Shown in pieces: positions 47,020 to 57,828 of a DNA stretch of 64,000 nt. This DNA is from Saccharum officinarum. Lineage: Eukaryota; Streptophyta; Magnoliopsida; Poales; Poaceae. The stretch is from positions 16,101,381 to 16,165,380 of the forward strand of contig CM036221.1 in the NCBI GenBank assembly GCA_020631735.1, given 5' to 3'. A model generated the notes under the pieces. That model ran no database searches. It had not been told where the DNA came from and was given only the letters and a program-made list of their open reading frames with translations. Positions within the stretch are counted from its first letter, which is position 1. Every line of letters begins with the position of its first letter. A program made the translations under genes and the position numbers.

Positions 47020-47641
47020 GGTGCGAGGCGCACGAGCGGAGAGCGCTCGAGGCGGCCGCCGTCGCTGGGATTGGGATGGGGAATTGGGGAGTCAGGTGAG
47101 GGACTGAGGGAGAGGGGACGAGGATTTGAGTCTTATATACCTAGGGTTGGTAATGGGCCAGCAGTGGGCTGAATTGTTTCGGCCCCAAACGGTGATCCAC
47201 GGGTGAAGCTAAAAATCTGCCCCAAAGACGCTACTTTTCGGATATCCGAACCTGAAAACTGTTGGTGAAAACCAGTCCCCGAAACCAAAACCGCTAGACC
47301 CGAAACCCGCGGATACCCGACCCGAACCCGCCCCGCTGCCATCTGCAGCACTGGAGCTTTTTCTTTTCCTAAAAAGAAATGCTTGGAGCGAGAGTAGAGC
47401 CGATTGCTCATGGGGCAGAACCGTTGGAGTTGCTCTAAAAGGCATCAAATCCCATCAACCGCAAATTAAAGAGAGAGGGGGTGAGTTTTTCAAATCATGG
47501 CATATGATGCGGCCGTCCCACGCATACACGCTGGCCTCGTCATGACACATGCACTCCCTTCTCCACCGCTGCAGTATGCAATGGATACCTAGGCGTACTA
47601 CTGTTGGTTTAGCAAAGGCTTGTAGTCCTAGTATTCCCTCC

Positions 47642-47642
<1 letters not shown>

Positions 47643-47724
<82 letters not shown>
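47643..47724. repeat. (TA)n microsatellite, 82 bp
   Basis: 41 TA units, starting inside a sequence (TATTCCCTCCGTA, 47633-47645) that looks like a Stowaway terminus. Confidence 0.98.
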
Positions 47725-47727
<3 letters not shown>

Positions 47728-47828
47728 AAAGAATTTAGGTAGTACAATTTAGTACAATTTGTTTTTGTTCAGCTAAGTTTTTGGTGTGAATAAAGAGATT
47801 TTGTAAATCATTGCAATTTCAAGCCGAA

Positions 47829-47831
47829 CCC

Positions 47832-47862
<31 letters not shown>

Positions 47863-47864
47863 AC
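47829..47864. repeat. C20 homopolymer followed by (AC)8
   Basis: Twenty C then eight AC. The lengths are likely unreliable in sequencing. Confidence 0.95.
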
Positions 47865-49683
47865 CTTCTGAGCGTGTTGTTCACATAATCTTCAAATTCC
47901 GGTAAAACTGGTATCATCTCTTAGCGAAACTCCCTGTGCAAATTGCAGTGTTCTAACAATGAATCCAAAACATTCTCCACATGCAAAACAGACACTTGGC
48001 AAGGATAAACACAATCTTGGTGATAGTATTATCATTTTTTATTTGTAAATTTTAACTGTACTTTGCTTTATACAGCATTTTAGTACTATATAGCCTGTTA
48101 ATAGCTAACCACTGGAATATTAATTAGGATAAAATAATGATGTTTACACAATATTTTTGTGCTTATTCTGATGGAAGCCCCTAATTAGGACTAAGGACTC
48201 TGGAACATGCAAACAGTAAAAAACCAACCTGGTGCATGAATTTCCAAAAAGATAATACAAGCTGCAGATGCTTAGAGGGTTCCAAGCACCATTAGCATTA
48301 CATATTACATAAATGTTGCCACATGTCCAAATATTACATTGTTCAAACACATAACAACACACTGCCTTGATAGAAGGCATCAATAACTCTTAGGATGATC
48401 CGAGATGAATATGAGGGTCAGATATAATCTATAGTGGTCTATAAACTTCTCATATTTTGAACAACATAAAAACAAAAGTAGCCAGTAGCTTGGTAGAAGG
48501 CATCAGTAACTGCTAGGATGATCCGGTACATGATGGTAGATCCAGGAAACCTCAGTAGATGAATATGAGGTCAAATATAATCTATAGTGGTCTATAAACT
48601 TATCATATTTTCAACTACATAAAAGCAAAAGCAACCTTACAAAGGCTTCAATACATGAAATGGCCAAGGGATTTCATTAGATCGATCGGCTTGTACCCTT
48701 TATTATCAGCACAAGTAAACCTGTTAGATAATTTCACCACGGGCCTCAGACAAATTGCACTAGTCATAGAGAAAAAGATATTTCATTAGACCATGTTTAA
48801 ATTGATAAAAAAGGAGATGTCCTGGTGACGAAAAAAGAAGTACCTCTTTATGTTCCTTGAATGCAATTTTTTTCTCCACAGAAAGATCTAGCATAGTGTA
48901 ACTGTTTGGTCTGCAGAGAAATGACTGATAAATAGGCTTCTTTAAGAAAAGAGTAGACAGAGAAAACTAAAAAAGTTAATAAACGAAATTTAAAGACCCT
49001 TACAATTTGCATCTTTGATCTTTCGTGAATGTGCACTATCTAGAAAATGTATCATTGAAACCAAAAAATATAGTTGAAACCAAAAAAAAGCCCACTGGCT
49101 CACTGAGCTAATTGCATCGTTGTCAAGTCTGTCTGTTATCACCCATGAACTATTTGTGCTCAGGCCTAACTGTTTGCTATGATTACTAATCACAAGGTCT
49201 ATTGATTTGCGCCAACATGGGGATGTTCGCTTCAGATTAAAGCTGCTGCGGATGCGACTTTAATCTGATGATTTAATCTAACATCATTTCTTTTTCTAGA
49301 TCCAGTAAAGATGATAATTTAATTGTACTGTTGGGTGATTATTGTTTTTTCCTGGCTTGGGAGCCGGGTGGCCAATAGATCTGCTCCAAGTCAAGTGTTG
49401 TGCAAAGGGGATTCTGGTCAGCTAAAGATGGCGAATTTGTTTCAAGATGGATTAAAATTAGTAGCTGCAAGCGGCAGGTCTTTTATCTTTGCTGCCTCTT
49501 CTCTAGGTGGCGATGGCGGCAAATCTAGGCATCCAAGAGCTTCTTCACCCGGCAGAGGCAGGGAGAGGATTCGGTGGTGCCAAAGCTTCCATCGGCCAGT
49601 AAGAGCAAGTATAGTAATGCCTCGTCAGCATGCTAAAAGAAGTCCATGTCAACAAAAATTGAGACTAAAGGGGTAATAATAGG
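47865..49683. other. Uncharacterised AT-rich stretch with an imperfect duplication
   Basis: No recognisable gene or transposon. The segment around 48376-48482 recurs at 48497-48635 (GGCATCA.TAACT.CTAGGATGATCCG, then ATAATCTATAGTGGTCTATAAACTT). The second copy carries about 30 extra bases. This may be intron or UTR of a lost gene; nothing in the sequence decides. Confidence 0.4.
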
Positions 49684-51924
49684 GGGTAATGCCATGTTCT
49701 TCTTCATTCTTCGAATATATCAAGATATCGTCAATGAACACCATCACAAACTTGTCCAACTCTGGCATGAAAACTGAATTCATGAGATACATAAAAAATG
49801 CAGGAGCATTGGTGAGATCAAAGGACATGACTAGGTATTCATACAGCCCATACCTAGTAGAGAAAGTTGTCTTTGGTGTATCTTGTGGCTGGATTTTTAT
49901 CTGATGATAACCCAACCGAAGATCAATATTGGAGAACACTTTTGTCCTAGCCAACTGATCGAACAGAGCATCAATGCGAGGCAAAGGGTACTTGTTCTTA
50001 ATAGTTACCACGTTGAAAGGGCTGTAATCTACACACATCCAAAGAGTACCATCCTTCTTCACAAAAATGGCCGAACAACCCATGCCGAAGAGCTAGGACG
50101 AATGAATCTTTTCTCCAATAGTTCTTCTAATTGTTTCTTCATTTCTGCTAACTCTTTTAGGGCCATGAGGTAAGGACGCCATGAAATAGGAGCAGTGCCA
50201 GACTTTAACTCAATGGTGAACTCCACATCTCTATCCGGTGGTAACCTAGGCAGATCATCAGGAAAGACATCTAAAAACTCACAGACCATGGGAATAGAGG
50301 TAAGATTAGGAGAAGCTTCAACATTAGCAGCGACTGGTGAAGCAGAATCGGAGGGCATAAGGAGAGACATTCTATCCTCAGAAGAAGGAAGTCGTAACTC
50401 AACAACTCTCCGCTTAAGGTCCAAGACTACCCCATAAACTTTCAACCAATTCATGCCCAGAATTGCATCAATGTCATGCCCAGGCAACACCATGAACCAG
50501 AGACTATGTGTGAGTGGCTAGCACTAAACTAACGGTGTCCATCCCAGTGTTAATGAACATCTGCGCACCCGGAGTGCTAATTCTATAGGCCATAGGGATA
50601 GTCATAATAAATATATTATGCCTTTCTACAAACCCCATGCTCATGAATGAATGTGATGCTTCAGAATCAAACAACACAAATACTGGGTGGGAGTCAATGG
50701 TAAACATACCAGCCATCACCGGCTAACTCTGCAGGATCTCCTCAGCCTCGGTGTTGTTAACCTGTCCTGAGCGACTCACTAGCACTTTCTTATTAATAAC
50801 CGTCCACTTGATCAAGCGAGAGTTGATGGACGGCAGGGAAGTCTGAGCAAGCCAATTCTTGGGACACTCCCGGGCATAGTGACCCTCCTTGCGACACTTG
50901 AAACAAGCAGTAGACTTGACCATCTGCCCCTGACGAGGTAAAACCTGCTGTCCCTGAGGCTGCTACACCTGCTGAGGCTGCCGAGATGGCTGTCCACCTG
51001 GAGAGTGGTAGGACATTCTCTTAACAACCTGCATCTTTTGAGCCTGCGGGTGACTAGAAGACCTAGAAATCCCTCGCTTGCGCTTCCACTCAGCCTGAGT
51101 GTCACGCTGCAGTCCCTCTATAGCAATAGCAGCATTCATCAATGTACCAAAAGTCTGATAGTTTCTAGTATACAACTCCTTCTGTAAGATGCAAGAGAGA
51201 CCGCGGTAGAAACGATCCCTCTTCTTATCATCCGTGTCAACATGAGTCCCAGCATACTGCGCGAGATGGTTAAATTTGTTAGCATACTCTATCACAGACA
51301 TGCTCCCCTGCTTCAGGTCCAAGAACTCGGACAGCTTCCTGTTCAGCACCCCCACAGGAATGTAGTACTCTCGAAAGGCAGTGGTGAACTCCTGCCAAGT
51401 CACAGGATGACCCACTGGCTGCATGGCATTAAAAGTATCCCACCATGCGCTAGCAGATCCCAAAAGCTGTTGTGCGGCAAAGCGCACCTTCTGCTCATCA
51501 GTCACCGTGAGCAGTAGAAACTTCTGCTCCAGCACACAAAGCCAATGCTCCGCGTCCAGAGGCTCCGCAGTCGATGCGAACGTAGGCGGGTTGGTCTTCA
51601 AGAAGTCCTGATAAGAACAGGGCCTCTCGAGACCGTGGGCACCACCCCCGTTCCGGCCATTGCCACCATGGCCCCACAGACGAAGCCACAAATAGCCTCT
51701 GCCATCATCTCTAGGGCACGAGCTGTCTCGCGTCGTGTAGCCAACATCTCCGCCATCATCTCCGCAGGAGTCATCGGAGGTGGTGGTGGCGGTAGCAGAG
51801 GAGGAAGGGCCAAGAGTAGGGTCTCGTGGCTCTCCCTGTTGCTATTGTCACGACAATTTTCACCATGGTCCACAGGGTCACGGCCCGCTCCAGGTGCTCC
51901 CGCGACCGAACCCAACGCCCCCAC
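49684..51924 (-). pseudogene. Element D gag-pol, chromovirus (Tekay/Del-like), 3' truncated
   Basis: Minus strand from 51924: a gag N-terminus with a Pro run, then a retrotransposon gag domain (about 51691-50963; LDAEHWLCVLEQKF, ASAWWDTF, FYRGLSCILQKEL). Next come one zinc knuckle (CFKCRKEGHYAREC, about 50890), the protease region (FVLFDSEASHSF, where the usual catalytic triplet DSG reads DSE) and GMNWLKVYG. RT follows, from CVDYSPFN to [15 protein letters not shown]. It ends at about 49684, so the rest of RT, RNase H and integrase are gone. Frame breaks lie near 51690, 50950, 50504 and 50085. Gag family and PBS agree with a chromovirus; the chromodomain, which would confirm it, is missing. 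Confidence 0.85.
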
Positions 51925-52408
51925 GACCGGACCTCAGGTTCATCTGTAACAGGTAAGAACCAACCAATAAGGGCACCCTCTAGATTAAGAATATGAGACT
52001 TAGAAACAATAAGGCCTTCATTAAAATTGCAACATTTCTTTTTAGTTAATCCTACCTAATACTATCCAAAAATTATACGTGAATGGGGTTTTAGCTTAAA
52101 TAGATTTTCTTTTCATGATGCATGCATCGGCCTATTCGTTCACTCAAGCCGGAATATAGTGGCACTCGCTTGAATTTTGGCACATCATACACTCATTTCC
52201 GAACACTAGCGCTTTCTTACGTAGCGTAAGTTAGCGTACCTGCAGAAAATGGTTAGATAAACCAGTGTCACTATCCTAGGTAGACCATATTATTAGGACT
52301 TATACTTATTTACGTGAACTTTACCGCATCCTATTTTTCATAAATCTTTTGTTGGTCAAAATTTTTAAGCTTTTAAAAAGGGTGATTAAGCTCGTAACCT
52401 CATTATTA
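51925..52408 (-). other. Leader of element D
   Basis: Roughly 480 bp between PBS and gag, AT-rich, without an ORF of note. Confidence 0.5.
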
Positions 52409-52420
52409 GCTCTGGTACCA
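52409..52420 (-). other. PBS of element D (tRNA-Met type)
   Basis: TGGTACCAGAGC on the minus strand, two bases from the LTR end at 52423. Confidence 0.75.
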
Positions 52421-52422
52421 CC

Positions 52423-52768
52423 TGTGGCAGAACCGTCCGATTTAGCACGCTTTCTGAGGCACTTGTCTTCTACCAGACACTAAGTACCCCGAAAGAGAAC
52501 TAAATCGAGCAGTTCCGTCAAACACACCCAACGGGAGAACTCGAAACAATCCACATTTTACATCTAGGATCCAATAATGAGTACAAGCTTACAATACTTA
52601 GTCTATTTCATATAACAAAGTGTCTCAGAAATTTTATTGTAACAATACTAGAGTTCAGAGTGCGATAATTTAAACAGTGGAACAAAATAAACATCTAGCG
52701 GTAAGGTACAAAGATCCGTCTGTGCCTACCAGAAGAATCCTCCACACAAGGTCTAACTTAGGGCCAGC
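52423..52768 (-). mobile_element. 5' LTR of element D, truncated
   Basis: Minus-strand end ...CGGACGGTTCTGCCACA. Only about 345 bp remain before diverged unit X begins at 52769. The terminus resembles that of the long LTR ending at 18277. Confidence 0.65.
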
Positions 52769-53621
52769 CAATATGGATAAAGACACATGCATAGGAAAAG
52801 AAAAGCACCAAGAATGTTTTCCTCCGTTAATCAAATAGGATCCCAAAACTGCTCCACTAACACAAAAGATTACTATGCTTCCACCAAATATTTGTCTAAT
52901 AGCAAAACATTATAATTAAATTATTTTTCAAGGTAGTGTTTTTAAAAGAAAAGCTCAATTGCACTATTATGTAAATTGTTGTCATGTCTTCCGATCAAAT
53001 ATAAGGTTTATGTCCCAAAAACATGTTAAATTCAAGATCAATATAAGCGAACACAAAAATATATGTGCTTAACAAGAAACAACGTAATTCTTATTATATG
53101 TGCTAACATGGTTTGCGTTTTTAGGCCGTGACACCTAATGTCAGCTTTCCTTTACCAAAAGAAAACATACCAAAGTTTAGGTTCGCATGAGTATTTTTTT
53201 AAAAAAAATGTGACTGCTACAACATATCAAAGTTTTTAAAATTTGTGAATTGAATGATGTTTTCTCTTGACACATTTTCTTACCTTATATTTTTATATCT
53301 CATATTTTCCTATACCATCCAATCCGAATAAGGTCCTGTGATATAAAAACAAATAGACAGAGAATAATAAGGTAGAGATAATTTGTACTATTAATCAATC
53401 ACAAAATTGTAAAACTATACCCTATGTTCTTATTATGATTAATTATAATGTGCTATAATTATTTATACCAAATCAAGAAATAAAAAGTAGTAGAAACAAC
53501 ATGATACCACCCTCTTAGATCTATTTTTGGTTGATTGGTTAACATCTCATAAAAGATAGAAATAGAGAACCCCACTTATATATCTATCACTGAAAAGGGA
53601 GTGGCAAGAACTCATGTATCT

Positions 53622-53884
53622 GCCCTTGTTTAGTTCTCAACTTCTCCCCCAAATTTCACTATGCAAAAAGAAGATTTCCGTCACATCGAAATGTTGGCAC
53701 ATGTATGAAGTACTAAATGTAGATGAAATTAAAAACTAATTACACAGTTTTGTTGTACTTTGCGAGACGAACATTTTGAGCCTAATTAGTCAAAGTTTAG
53801 ATAATTTTTATCAAATAAAAACAAAAGTTGCTATAGTACGATGTACACTATTCCAAGTTGGGTACCCAACTTGGGAACTAAGGC
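53622..53884. mobile_element. MITE of the CCTTGTTTAGTTC family (first of a pair)
   Basis: Starts GCCCTTGTTTAGTTCTC and ends TTGGGAACTAAGGC, with interior phrases (CGTCACATCGAAATG, GAGACGAACATTTTGAGCCTAATTAG) of a MITE very common in grasses. Copy B has an uninterrupted site at 44450-44465. Confidence 0.7.
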
Positions 53885-54123
53885 ACCGTTTGGATGCCAA
53901 AATTTTTGGCAAAACGCTACTGTAGCGTTTTCGTTGTTATTTGACAAATATTGTCCAATCATGGTCTAATTAGGCTTAAAAGATTCATCTCGTCCATTTC
54001 ATCTAAACTGTGTAATTAGTTTTATTTTTTATCTATATTTAATGCTTCATGCATGTGTCTAAAGATTCGATGTGACAGAGAATCTGAAAAATTTTGCAAA
54101 ATTTCTTGGAACTAAACAGCCCC
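53885..54123. mobile_element. MITE of the same family, opposite orientation
   Basis: From ACCGTTTGGATGCC to TTGGAACTAAACAGCCC, with CGATGTGACAGAGAATC and GGCTTAAAAGATTCATCTCG reading inverse to the first. The two lie back to back, so one inserted beside or into the other. Confidence 0.65.
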
Positions 54124-55110
54124 TAAACACGGGCTCTATTATTCTTTCCGTACATCGAGGATTGTCAAAACGTACAAAATTCAATGGTTCAGTCATGTAT
54201 TGTACTTTATCGTGTGATGGAGTGAACAAGTGAAAATGTACTATAAACCAAGGCTAAAGCATGCATCATGTGAAGTACATAAGCCCAACCGAATGCAAGC
54301 TGACTAGTTGAAATGAACTAAACTGGTATACCTCCTACATGACTTAGTGCAACTGGAAGCCTAATATTTAATTAATTAGCACACACGGTAAGTAAAAGGG
54401 ACGATAAGTAATTTTGTAACCTTACCAATTTCAGTGACTAGTCAAAAATTAATTAAGAAATATAACTAATTAAGAGGAGTTTTTATACTTCTTTATGTGT
54501 CAAGAAAGAAGCAAAAGGATTGAAACAACATTGTACCACATTCTGGAGTGACCGTGGCTTTTTGCCGTCCGGAGGCTCCTTCTTCCTCGTCTTGCTCATC
54601 TCACCTAAGCTCCAGCTATAAGGGTTGATGAGTGCTAGCACCTTAAAACCAGTATATATCGGGCATGTATACACTCTGAATCTCCTGCAAGTAAGGCAAG
54701 CTCAGGCTACAGCAGAGAAAAAAAAAAGAAAAGAATGAATGTGAGTGTGTGCACACCTCCGCTCGCCGGCTGGGTAGCCAAAGAGGACGAGAAGGCAGAA
54801 ACAAATGCAGATGCCAGTAGCCAACTTCGAGCTAGAATAGAGAGGAGTGATAGGCCTCACCCTCACCGGCGGCCACCGGCCAGCAGGTAAGCACCGCTAG
54901 CGCTAGTAGTGGAACCAGAGGCAGCGTCTCTGATTTTGGTCTATGGGACGTGGCTTGTGTGAAGAGCGAGCACACACAAATGACACGATGAGGTTTTTAA
55001 TCGCGCCAAGACTACTCCATATAGTCCATACCGACTGGTCGGCCTGCGTACCTACATGCATCATGCATGGAGGCTCTCCGGTGCATGCTCCGACAAGTGC
55101 CTATGATTTG

Positions 55111-55369
55111 GCCCAGGTTTAGTTTCCCAATTCTCCCAAATTTTACTATGTAAAAGAAGATTTCTTGTCACATCAAATGTCGGCAAATGCATAGAGTACT
55201 AAATGTTGATGAATCAAAAACTAATTGCACAGTTTTGTTGTACTTTACGAGATGAACATTTTAAGCCTAGTTAGTCAAAATTTGAATAAATTTTTACTAA
55301 ATACAAATGAAATGATATAGGATTCTGATACAGTGTTTTTCTCCCCAATTCACCGAACTAAACGAGGCC
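55111..55369. mobile_element. MITE of the CC(T/A)GGTTTAGTTTC family
   Basis: GCCCAGGTTTAGTTTCCC at the left and GAACTAAACGAGGCC at the right, with the same interior phrases as the 53622 element. Confidence 0.7.
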
Positions 55370-55525
55370 GTGGGTTCCCTCCACGCCACTAGGCACATCC
55401 AAAATTTAATCCAGAGGGAAAGGCCTGCATTCGGCTGCTGACACATGGAAACTGCTGCATCGGTTAGACTGCTTCAGCCTTCGGGGACATGGCTTTTCTT
55501 TTTTCCTAAAAAGAAACCTTGGAGG

Positions 55526-55667
55526 TCCGATCCATCAATCCATGGCGTTGGCGTGTGGTGTGGTCCGTCCCGGCGGTCCGACGCATGCAGCGCCTCGTCA
55601 ACCACGTGGACGCTGCACAGAGTTTGAAACACTTGGAACTCCGATCCCATCAATCCATGGCGTTGGC
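55526..55667. repeat. Direct repeat pair around CCATCAATCCATGGCGTTGGCGTG
   Basis: CCGATCC(C)ATCAATCCATGG followed by CGTTGGCGTG occurs at about 55527-55553 and 55640-55668, 113 bp apart. Nearby ACTTGGAACTCCG/CCTTGGAGGTCCG and CCGACGCATSCAG extend the similarity, so a block of about 113 bp is duplicated with divergence. Confidence 0.6.
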
Positions 55668-55787
55668 GTGCAGGGTGTCTGTTCCGGTCCGGCGTCCGAC
55701 GCATCCAGTGGTCAGCTCAGCGTTCATTTCAAGGCCGTGCAGCTTTCATTCAAAGGGAAGATTCCTGTTACATCAAAAATGTCAACA

Positions 55788-55887
55788 NNNNNNNNNNNNN
55801 NNNNNNNNNNNNNNNNNNNNNNNNNNNNNNNNNNNNNNNNNNNNNNNNNNNNNNNNNNNNNNNNNNNNNNNNNNNNNNNNNNNNNNN
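55788..55887. other. Assembly gap (100 N)
   Basis: Exactly 100 N. The sequence to the right begins mid-gag of a third copia-2 copy. Confidence 0.98.
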
Positions 55888-57815
55888 AAAATTTGAGGTT
55901 GCTAATCCGGAAGCACCTACACCGGTGGAAGAGAAGAAGCTCAATGCAATGACATTGCCATTAGTGCTCTTCATGAGGCATTAGATGACAAGACATTTGA
56001 GCAAGTAAAAGAACATAGAAGTTGCACATGATGCTTGGGTCAAGCTAGAAGAAACTTTTGAGGGCACCGAAGGCACAAAGAACCGCTAAAGCATATATCT
56101 TGCAAGAAAAGTTTTCTAGCTTCAAGATACAAGAACATGAGAGTGTACCGGAAATGTTTTATCGGTTGCAAGTCATTGTCAATGAGCTCAAGGCACTTGG
56201 TGAGGAGGTCAAGGACAACCAATTTTCTATGAAGTTCTTGAGAAGGTTGCCCAAGAGGTTTGATACATTGATCACCGTGCTAGTGAGGACTATATTGAAG
56301 GATTCAACTCCTCAACAAGTATTTCAAGAAGTGATGACCGATGATTCATATAGAGAAGATGATGAGATGGAAGAGTTGGTCAAGAAGAAGAAGAAGGAAA
56401 ATGAGAAGAAAGATGATGAAAAGAAGAAGAGTGTGGCATTCAAAGCCACCACATCCAAGGGCAAGTCCAAGATTAAATCATAAAGTGAAGTAGACTCAAG
56501 CTCTTGTGATAATGATGACATTGATGAGAAGATGGCTCTTTTTGTCAAGCAATTTGGCAAATTCATGAAGAAGAAGGGCTATCGTGCAAGGAGGAGGAAG
56601 AACTCATCCAAGAAGAATGAACATACCTTGAGATATTTTAGATGCCATAGCAAGGACCATCTCATTGCAAAGTGTCCTTATGATAGTGATGATGAAGATG
56701 CTATCAAGAAGGAGAGAAAGAAGCAAAAGAAGAAGCTAGAGAAGAAGGAGAGCTCTTATAAGAAGAAGAATGATTCTCATGTTGCTACATGGGATAGTGA
56801 TGATTCCTCAAATGATGATGAGATGACAACAAGAGCAAGAAGAAGGGACATGCTAGCATTGCATCCAAGAGAAGGTCTCCCTCTTCGACACTCCATCGTG
56901 CTTCATGGCTAAGGCGCTAAGGTATCATCCGACGATGAGAGTGATCATGATAATGCTAGTGATAGTGATAGTGATGAAGAAGAATTCACTAAAGATGAAC
57001 TAATCACTATGCTAGAAAATTGCACTCAATATTTTAAGGAATCTAGAAAGAAGTGCAAGGGCTTGCTTAAGGAAAAGAAAAACCTTATACAAGAACTTGA
57101 TGAGCTTAGGGCATCTTATGAGAGTCTAAAGGTAGACCATAAGAAGATTCAAAAGTCTCACACTAAGCTTGAAGAAGCTCATTCCTATCTAGTTGAAAAA
57201 TGTGAAAACATGCCAACTAATGTTGAGAAACCTAAAACTTGTAACATAGGCATATCATGTGATATAATTGATGAATCTTTTCTTAAGCCTATTGTTGTTG
57301 CTCCTAACCCACATAACAGCTTTCCAATCTAGAGTAGTGATGGTTTCACTTGTGACTCCACACTTATAATTGAGAATGAAAATCTCAAGAAGAAGGTAAA
57401 AGAGCTCAATCACACATTAGCTAAGGCTTATGGTGGTGAGGACCGCTTGCTTATGTGCTTGGGTAGCCAAAGAGCTTCTCTCTACAAAGAGAGATTGGGC
57501 TATAACCCCAAGAAAGGCAAGGCCGCTTTTGCTCCTCACAAGACTCGTTTTGTGAAGAACAATGGTAGCTATTGCAAAAGTTGCAAGCAAGTTGGTCACA
57601 TAGAGCAACAATGCATGAACAAGAAATCCAATGCTAATGTATCCTCGATTAAGTTTGATTCTTTCTATATGCTTACCAAGGGTACAAATGGTGTTCATGC
57701 TAAGTTCATTGGTACACCATGGATGGGCTCAAAGAAGAAAGTCATTTGGGTACCAAAGAGCTTGGTCACTAACCTTGGAGGACCCAAACAAGTTTGGGTA
57801 CCTAAAAAGAATTGA
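55888..57815 (+). pseudogene. copia-2 gag, copy C, 5' cut by the gap
   Basis: Starts at the position equivalent to 37133. Same domains as the other copies and the shared TAA (56481-56483). Single-base length changes lie near 55941, 56008, 56081, 56823, 56862 and 56914, all in short homopolymers. At 57303-57333 about 30 bases replace 42 of copy B and introduce a stop. The second zinc knuckle is intact. At three sites it agrees with A against B, so it is a separate copy rather than B re-read. Confidence 0.88.
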
Positions 57816-57828
57816 TCTTGTCTTGTAG

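Larger units (their letters stand above)
46162..47343. mobile_element. Non-autonomous hAT-like element with GATGGCAACGGGGCGG termini
   Basis: The left end GATGGCAACGGGGCGGATTCGG matches the inverse of the right end CCCGAACCCGCCCCGCTGCCATC. Both subterminal regions (46180-46330 and 47220-47340) are crowded with ACCCGAAACCC-type repeats, as in transposase-binding regions of hAT elements. No transposase is encoded. The centre is GC-rich with a GA run, and a Stowaway MITE is nested inside. No clean 8-bp target duplication was found (ATGCAAAG versus TGCAGCAC). The diverged X unit lacks it at about 55490. Confidence 0.6.
52769..55787. repeat. Diverged unit X (older duplicate), ending at the second gap
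   Basis: It aligns in order with 43437 to about 47390 but with many substitutions. It lacks the TACAA MITE (empty site near 53217), the CCTTGTTCGG MITE, the AAGCCGG remnant and the hAT-like element, and carries its own three MITEs. Matching landmarks include CATTCTGGAGTGAC (54539), TGCTAGCACCTTAA (54633), CAGGTAAGCACCG (54883) and CCTAAAAAGAAA (55505). No gene recognised. Confidence 0.75.

Noticed and set aside
49323..49676. 117-codon plus-strand ORF as a possible host gene
   Set aside because: No domain, no codon pattern, and the frame ends in low-information sequence beside element D. Insufficient support.
55742..55787. Another MITE start just before the second gap
   Set aside because: GGAAGATTCCTGTTACATCAAA resembles the interior of the 55111 element, but too little remains before the N run to call it.
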